DNA of 64,000 bases. It comes from Leishmania mexicana MHOM/GT/2001/U1103. Taxonomy: Eukaryota; Euglenozoa; Kinetoplastea; Trypanosomatida; Trypanosomatidae. The notes under the pieces are model-generated. The model made no database searches. It was not told the origin of the DNA and saw only the letters and a program-made list of their open reading frames with translations. This document shows, piece after piece, positions 59,817 through 64,000 of this stretch (its first letter is position 1; each line of letters starts with the position of its first letter). Position numbers and translations under genes: made by a program. Location of the stretch: assembly GCF_000234665.1 (NCBI RefSeq), contig NC_018313.1:410377-474376 (forward strand), in the 5' to 3' direction.

Positions 59817-61321
59817 GATGCGTGCGGCGGTGGAACACCGGGAAAGGGGCACAGACCACCACGAGCACTGGGGAGGGGGGAGCGATACTCCAACGAAAGC
59901 GCTCGCCACGGCAACGAGGCGGCGGTGCACCGTCACACGCATGCACGTCGCGACGACTACACAGCCAGACGCGAGGCGGCTCCGTTTCTGCTGTTAGGAG
60001 GAAGGGGGGGGTGAAGAGGAGCGGGGCGTCCGAAAAATATGCGTGCTTGCAAGCGTAGAGGCGTTGTAAAGGACGGAGAGCGTTGGCGCGTGCGTGGATG
60101 GGCTGCGGGGAGGGTGGCGCCGCTGGGCCAATCACGCTCAAGCACGTTCACTGCTGCTCTTCCGGAGGGCGTGGGGATGCGGGCATGCAGATGTGTTGAG
60201 GCGTGTGCCAGTGGATTGGAGGGGGGAGGCAAGAAAGGGAAAGACGCGGTTGGACCGTGCCACCCGTCACAACAGACGTGAGGGTCATCATGAGGGTCGA
60301 GTGTGAGAGACGGAGGGCGCCAGAGGAGTAGCCCTTTTCCGCTGAAAAAGGGGCAGGAGGCAGTCCACCGAGAGCAGAGCTGCCTTCGCCGCGTTGGACA
60401 AGCAGCCGAGTCAGGCACACACGCACACACATACAGATATATGTAGTACGTCTCTGCTGTGGAATAGAGACCCATGCATGCGCTTGGCTGCCTGTGCGTG
60501 CGTCGAGGGAGGTTGGCCCGGCCCAGCGTTTCCATGATCGTACACCGACCCACCCAATCCACCTATTCTGGTTTGTGTGTATATATATGTGCGCTGTACA
60601 TCTCACCTCCACACACCCTCGCGCCGCGCCGTCCTTCGGTTGCCGCCTTCCCTCGGATGGAATAGGGTTGCGCATACATCGCACTTACACGCACATCGAC
60701 CAGCGCCATCCTACGGGCCGCAGCGCGCAGTCGGGCGCATTTCTGCGGCGGCGGCGATCGTGGTGGGGGGGGCGGGGGGCGCGCGTCTGTCGTTGACGGT
60801 TGGGGGGAGAGCAGCGACGGGGGAGAAGGGAGGTGATGCCATATTTTCAATGACAGTCCAGATCGTGTGTGCAGGCGCGCATGTGCACCTGCACGTTCCG
60901 CGGGAGGTGGGTGGGCGAAGGTCGAGAGTGAGCGGAGGGTATGATGCGCGGGAAAGGGGTGTGCGCAGGAGGACGGAAAGCAGAGGAAGGCACACACGCA
61001 CGCACACACGTACACACACAGGCACCAGGTTCAGCGCCGTGGCAAAAGGAGGATGGACCTCTACAAATCCGTCACGATTACCGATACATGTGCACACACG
61101 GAGGGATAAGGACGCCCCGCCAAGGCACAACCAGCCCCCCTCCTCGTCCTCCGAAAGCACCGACGCACGCCAACACTTTGAGCGGCCATCATGACAATGG
61201 GGGCGAAGGGGGAGGGGGAGAGGGCACACGCGCCGCCGTGTCGCTGCCGAATGGACGCACGATAAAGAAAGGAGAGACGCGTGCGGCGTTTGCCTTCTCT
61301 CTTGCTCGGTGCCCCCCCCGA
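59817..61321. other. Intergenic spacer
   Basis: 1.5 kb with the BDF5 acceptor (59868-59885), an ATAT-containing stretch near 60580-60590 unusual for this GC-rich window, and a poly-G run near 60765. The region near 61200-61321 is the 3' flank of the carrier gene. No gene recognised. Confidence 0.45.
59868..59885 (-). promoter_or_regulatory. Putative spliced-leader acceptor for BDF5
   Basis: Minus-strand GCTCCCCCCTCCCCAG, AG at 59869-59868; 5' UTR of about 51 nt. Confidence 0.5.
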
Positions 61322-62347
61322 CTAGCGAAACATCGGTCGCTTGTTCATGAAGGCCCACGTCTGCTCGTACACGGCCATCGCCACCCCCGAAACGGGGCCC
61401 GCCTTGATGAGCGAGGCGGCCAAACCCCTGTAGAGGAGAGCGGGCTGGCGCAGCACCGAAAGGATAGCGTGTGCCTGTCGTGCCTGCACCAATGTCTTGA
61501 TGGTGTCCAGCGGGAAGAGGAGCCCCCAGGTAGCCATGGAGGCGACTGCGCCAGAGAGGAAGGCGCTCATGTTTGTCTTTCGCGAAGGGCGGGTCGTCGT
61601 TGTCGTCTCTGCAGCGGTGCTTGCGGACGGCGGCTCGAAGAGAGGATGCTCGCGCAGGAGTGCGTAGAGGCCGAGGTACATGCCGGCAAAGCACACGTCC
61701 TTTGCCACGTTGTACCGAAAGCCACGGTAAAAACCGAAGAGGCCCTCCCGGTGGTAGATACGTCGCGTGCACGTCCAGGCGTTTCGCGTGTCCATGGCGG
61801 TCTGGCACTGTGTCTGTATCTTAATAACGTGCATAGGGCACCCAATCAGCGTCCCCACGCCACCCGCCACGGCACCGCATACGAAGCTGTTGCTGCCGAT
61901 CCTTACCAAGCCACCATGTGCGCCGTCGCGCGCAGCGTCCCAAGCGCCACCCGCACCATCTCTAGCTGCTCGGTCAGCGCCGTTGCAGCTTTCCGGCGCG
62001 TTCCTGGCGAAGGCACGCATCCAGTCCCACAAGGCGAACTGCAGGCTGCGCTTGGCGCCTTCCATTAGCAGTGGAGGAGCCACCCCGCGGTAGAGGCTTC
62101 TTGGACCCTCTGCCGTGGCCATCGACCACATCGTGCCAACGGTAGATCGGCACGTGTGAGGCCCGCCTGCCTGCATGCGAACCTTCGCGGTGTCAAGTGG
62201 GTGACCGAGCACCACGGTGGTAGCGCCCTGCGCCGCACCGGGGACGAGCGCTACGAGAGACGTCTTCATGAGGTGCAGGAGTGCCCACTCTCGCTCGTCC
62301 ACCTGTGGCACGACGGAGGTCGGCCAGGAGGGGCTGGCCACGACCAT
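61322..62347 (-). CDS. Mitochondrial carrier family protein (SLC25 type)
   Basis: Solute carrier of the inner mitochondrial membrane; substrate unknown. The 341 residues form three repeats, each opening with the carrier signature PxDxxK/R: HPLDTAKVRMQ (49-59), CPMHVIKIQTQ (170-180) and FPLDTIKTLVQ (278-288). The second has His in place of Asp. Matching downstream motifs GPRSLYRG (81-88), EGLFGFYRG (201-209) and ALLYRG (303-308) are present. Around 120-145 between repeats 1 and 2 there is a Gly/Ala/Arg-rich insertion, and a Thr-rich loop lies near 245-255. The ATG at 62345-62347 is used because the longer frame starts at a TTG. Trypanosomatid carriers are numbered MCP1-24; I cannot assign which this is. 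Confidence 0.88.
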   Translation of the reverse strand: MVVASPSWPTSVVPQVDEREWALLHLMKTSLVALVPGAAQGATTVVLGHPLDTAKVRMQAGGPHTCRSTVGTMWSMATAEGPRSLYRGVAPPLLMEGAKRSLQFALWDWMRAFARNAPESCNGADRAARDGAGGAWDAARDGAHGGLVRIGSNSFVCGAVAGGVGTLIGCPMHVIKIQTQCQTAMDTRNAWTCTRRIYHREGLFGFYRGFRYNVAKDVCFAGMYLGLYALLREHPLFEPPSASTAAETTTTTRPSRKTNMSAFLSGAVASMATWGLLFPLDTIKTLVQARQAHAILSVLRQPALLYRGLAASLIKAGPVSGVAMAVYEQTWAFMNKRPMFR

Positions 62348-63478
62348 CTCCGACTTGCCGGCGGGTCTTTCAGCGAGAGAGGGGTGACGCTGCACGGAAA
62401 GATCAAGTCGATGGCGCTTGAGTGGAAGGGGGGAGGGACTCTCTGCAGCCGCCGGGCGGTAGCAGCGCGTCGGCAAGTTTCCAGAACGTCAGTAGGTGGT
62501 GCCAACGCGCCACACACGGCGCGGTGCGCAGGGGTATACGAGCAAGAGAGGGAGGCAGTGAGCGGAGGAAGTGATGCATGGCGCCCGTCGACTGTATGCC
62601 TGCATGCGTGCGCTACTTGAGAGAGATAGGCCCCCGGGCAGCCGCTGGACGAGAGGAGGCGGCACTGCAGGTGAAGACGATCAAAGAGCCCTTCGTGGTT
62701 TGGTCTTCGGCCGCGCGTGTGTGTGTGGGCCCTCCCGTCATCGAAGGAGGGGGGAGACGTCGTGGGGAGGTCAAAGTAAGGGCCGCAGCACAAAGGCCGC
62801 CACCCGCTGCATCCTCGCCACGGCACGCACAGATTGATCGACCCACTAAAGACTTACGGCGACCGTCTCGACGGATGCGGCCAGCAAGGGAGGATGGGAG
62901 CCATGAGAGAGCACCGTTGGGGAGAGAAAGTGCGTGCGTGCGGGGGTGCAGCAGGGATGACACCCACGAACGTCCTGTTCTCCGTCCCTCTCTGTCTCTG
63001 TGCGGGACTGTTGAATCACGTCACGCCGTACGCTGGGCACAAACGTGATGAGGATGGCAGGTGGTCGCTCACCCACGCAAGCGCGCGAGCCAGGTGTGCC
63101 TGAGAGGCGTCTGCATGGGAGTTACCCGACACACCTAGACGACGCGTGCGCATTTTCGTGTGTGCACCGTTGAGCTAGGCAGCACAGAGAACCACAGAGG
63201 GAGAAGGGGGGGGGGGCGCACATGCGCACCTATGCCAGAGAGCAATCGACCAGAGGGCGGCGAAAGGCGAAGAGCAGAGCGGCGAGAGGGGAGGGGGCAG
63301 CGAGGGGCAGTGTGCGCGCAGGACAGAGACGCCGCCCGGCGACAGCCTCTCCCCCACCTCTCTCAGCGGCTCCACGACCGCATGACTATGTACAGGGTTC
63401 AGCTCCAGAGTAAGATAACAGAGGCTCACAAGAGGATTTCGCGCACGAGGGTGCGCTAGCAGAGAGCGGCGCACGCCT
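62348..63478. other. Intergenic spacer
   Basis: Includes the carrier acceptor and, near 62720-62755, a minus-strand motif TTCGATGACGGGAGGGCCCA then CACACA that resembles the start of the interspersed repeat found at 7836 and 55564, with no further homology seen. Poly-G near 63205-63215. No gene recognised. Confidence 0.45.
62417..62438 (-). promoter_or_regulatory. Putative spliced-leader acceptor for the carrier
   Basis: Minus-strand TCCCTCCCCCCTTCCACTCAAG, AG at 62418-62417; 5' UTR of about 69 nt. Confidence 0.5.
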
Positions 63479-64000
63479 TCATCGGCTCACGACGTATGGC
63501 TTCACAACCCAGTCGCTGTGGCTCTCCGTACAGCCAGGGCACGTTATGGGGAGGACTTGACCGTCCTTGTCGCGATCCATGTCCACGAGTTCTCCATTCA
63601 CGTCTACGCGAAGCAGGCGACGACCGCAGCGGCCGCAGTAGTAGGCGCGACGCTGCACTGAGGACATGGCGGAGATGACAGAGACGCTGCGGTGCTGAGT
63701 TGCAAGGGCGGACAGAAACCCTACGCGGTGGGTTGAGCAGCTGCCTGCCACCACCGAAGACGCCGTCTCCACTGCGGCGCCGGACTGTCCTGCAGCGCCT
63801 GTTGCCTCCGCGTCCTTCACGCGCAGCGACCGCTGGCTGGGGAGCGGCACAAGGTAGCGATTGGAGAGCGTGGTCGGGAGGTTCATGTGATTGCCTTCCT
63901 CGCTGAACGGCGTCGACGGCTGCCACGACATGTGGCTCAGCTTGCAACGCGGACACGTCATCGGGAGAACGTTGCCAAACGCGGAGGCCGAGAAGGGAAG
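63479..64000 (-). CDS. CxxC zinc-ribbon-like protein, 5' end beyond the window
   Basis: The frame is open to the window edge, so the N-terminus is missing; 173 residues are visible. Two similar modules can be seen. The first ends VLPMTCPRCKLSHMSW (visible residues 11-26); the second is YCGRCGRRLLRVDVNGELVD ending VLPITCPGCTESHSDW (121-164), with CxxC pairs 28 residues apart. The near-identical VLP-T-CP-C-SH-W ends show an internal duplication, so a matching CxxC pair for module 1 should lie just beyond the edge. No known family was recognised. An ATG at 63959-63961 is available but lies inside module 1, so it is unlikely to be the start. Confidence 0.78.
   Translation of the reverse strand, partial: LPFSASAFGNVLPMTCPRCKLSHMSWQPSTPFSEEGNHMNLPTTLSNRYLVPLPSQRSLRVKDAEATGAAGQSGAAVETASSVVAGSCSTHRVGFLSALATQHRSVSVISAMSSVQRRAYYCGRCGRRLLRVDVNGELVDMDRDKDGQVLPITCPGCTESHSDWVVKPYVVSR

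Noticed and set aside
60711..61808. 365-codon minus-strand frame overlapping the carrier gene
   Set aside because: Out of frame with the carrier and mostly in its 3' flank; the carrier frame has the full family signatures.

Overview
This window looks like a GC-rich draft genome segment from a kinetoplastid, most probably Leishmania. All recognisable genes lie on the minus strand without introns, in one co-directional array as in a trypanosomatid polycistronic transcription unit. Spacers of 0.5-2.7 kb are full of CA/GT repeats and polypurine runs; read on the minus strand, many of these are polypyrimidine tracts followed by an AG, the layout of spliced-leader acceptors. Lineage-specific proteins support the assignment: the guide-RNA-binding MRP1 (gBP21) and a tandem-bromodomain BDF5 with a C-terminal MRG-like region. 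From memory, Leishmania BDF5 lies on chromosome 9, so this is probably a chromosome 9 equivalent.

Layout from right to left, the direction of transcription: a 5'-truncated CxxC zinc protein (63479-64000); a mitochondrial carrier; BDF5; a small protein made of the YVH1/DUSP12 zinc domain without its phosphatase; a repeat copy and a broken partial copy of a Sen1-like helicase (54222-55509); the intact 2475-residue Sen1/senataxin-type helicase; a CCHC-knuckle protein; a double AAA+ ATPase; a membrane RING protein; an ankyrin-type giant (1543 residues) and a 604-residue unknown; two adjacent SKP1-family genes, one a 976-residue version whose SKP1 fold is interrupted by huge low-complexity inserts; a 760-residue protein with an RRM-like segment and a C-terminal membrane anchor; a basic RGG-tailed protein; IFT25; a Tim17/22-family translocase; MRP1; two coiled-coil unknowns; and at the left a tandem duplication of eIF2 gamma whose second copy is cut by a 100-N assembly gap.

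The genes do not form one pathway, as usual in trypanosomatid clusters. Themes are mitochondrial biology (MRP1, Tim17/22, carrier), translation and ribosome biogenesis (eIF2 gamma, YVH1-like), chromatin and RNA processing (BDF5, Sen1-like), ubiquitin ligation (two SKP1-like, one RING) and the flagellum (IFT25).

Two assembly gaps (3151-3250 and 6883-6982), the eIF2 gamma duplication, the partial helicase copy and a 357-bp repeat present in inverted copies 48 kb apart mark the places where structure, or assembly, is least certain. Start codons were placed at ATG only; several longer open frames begin at TTG or GTG and were trimmed.
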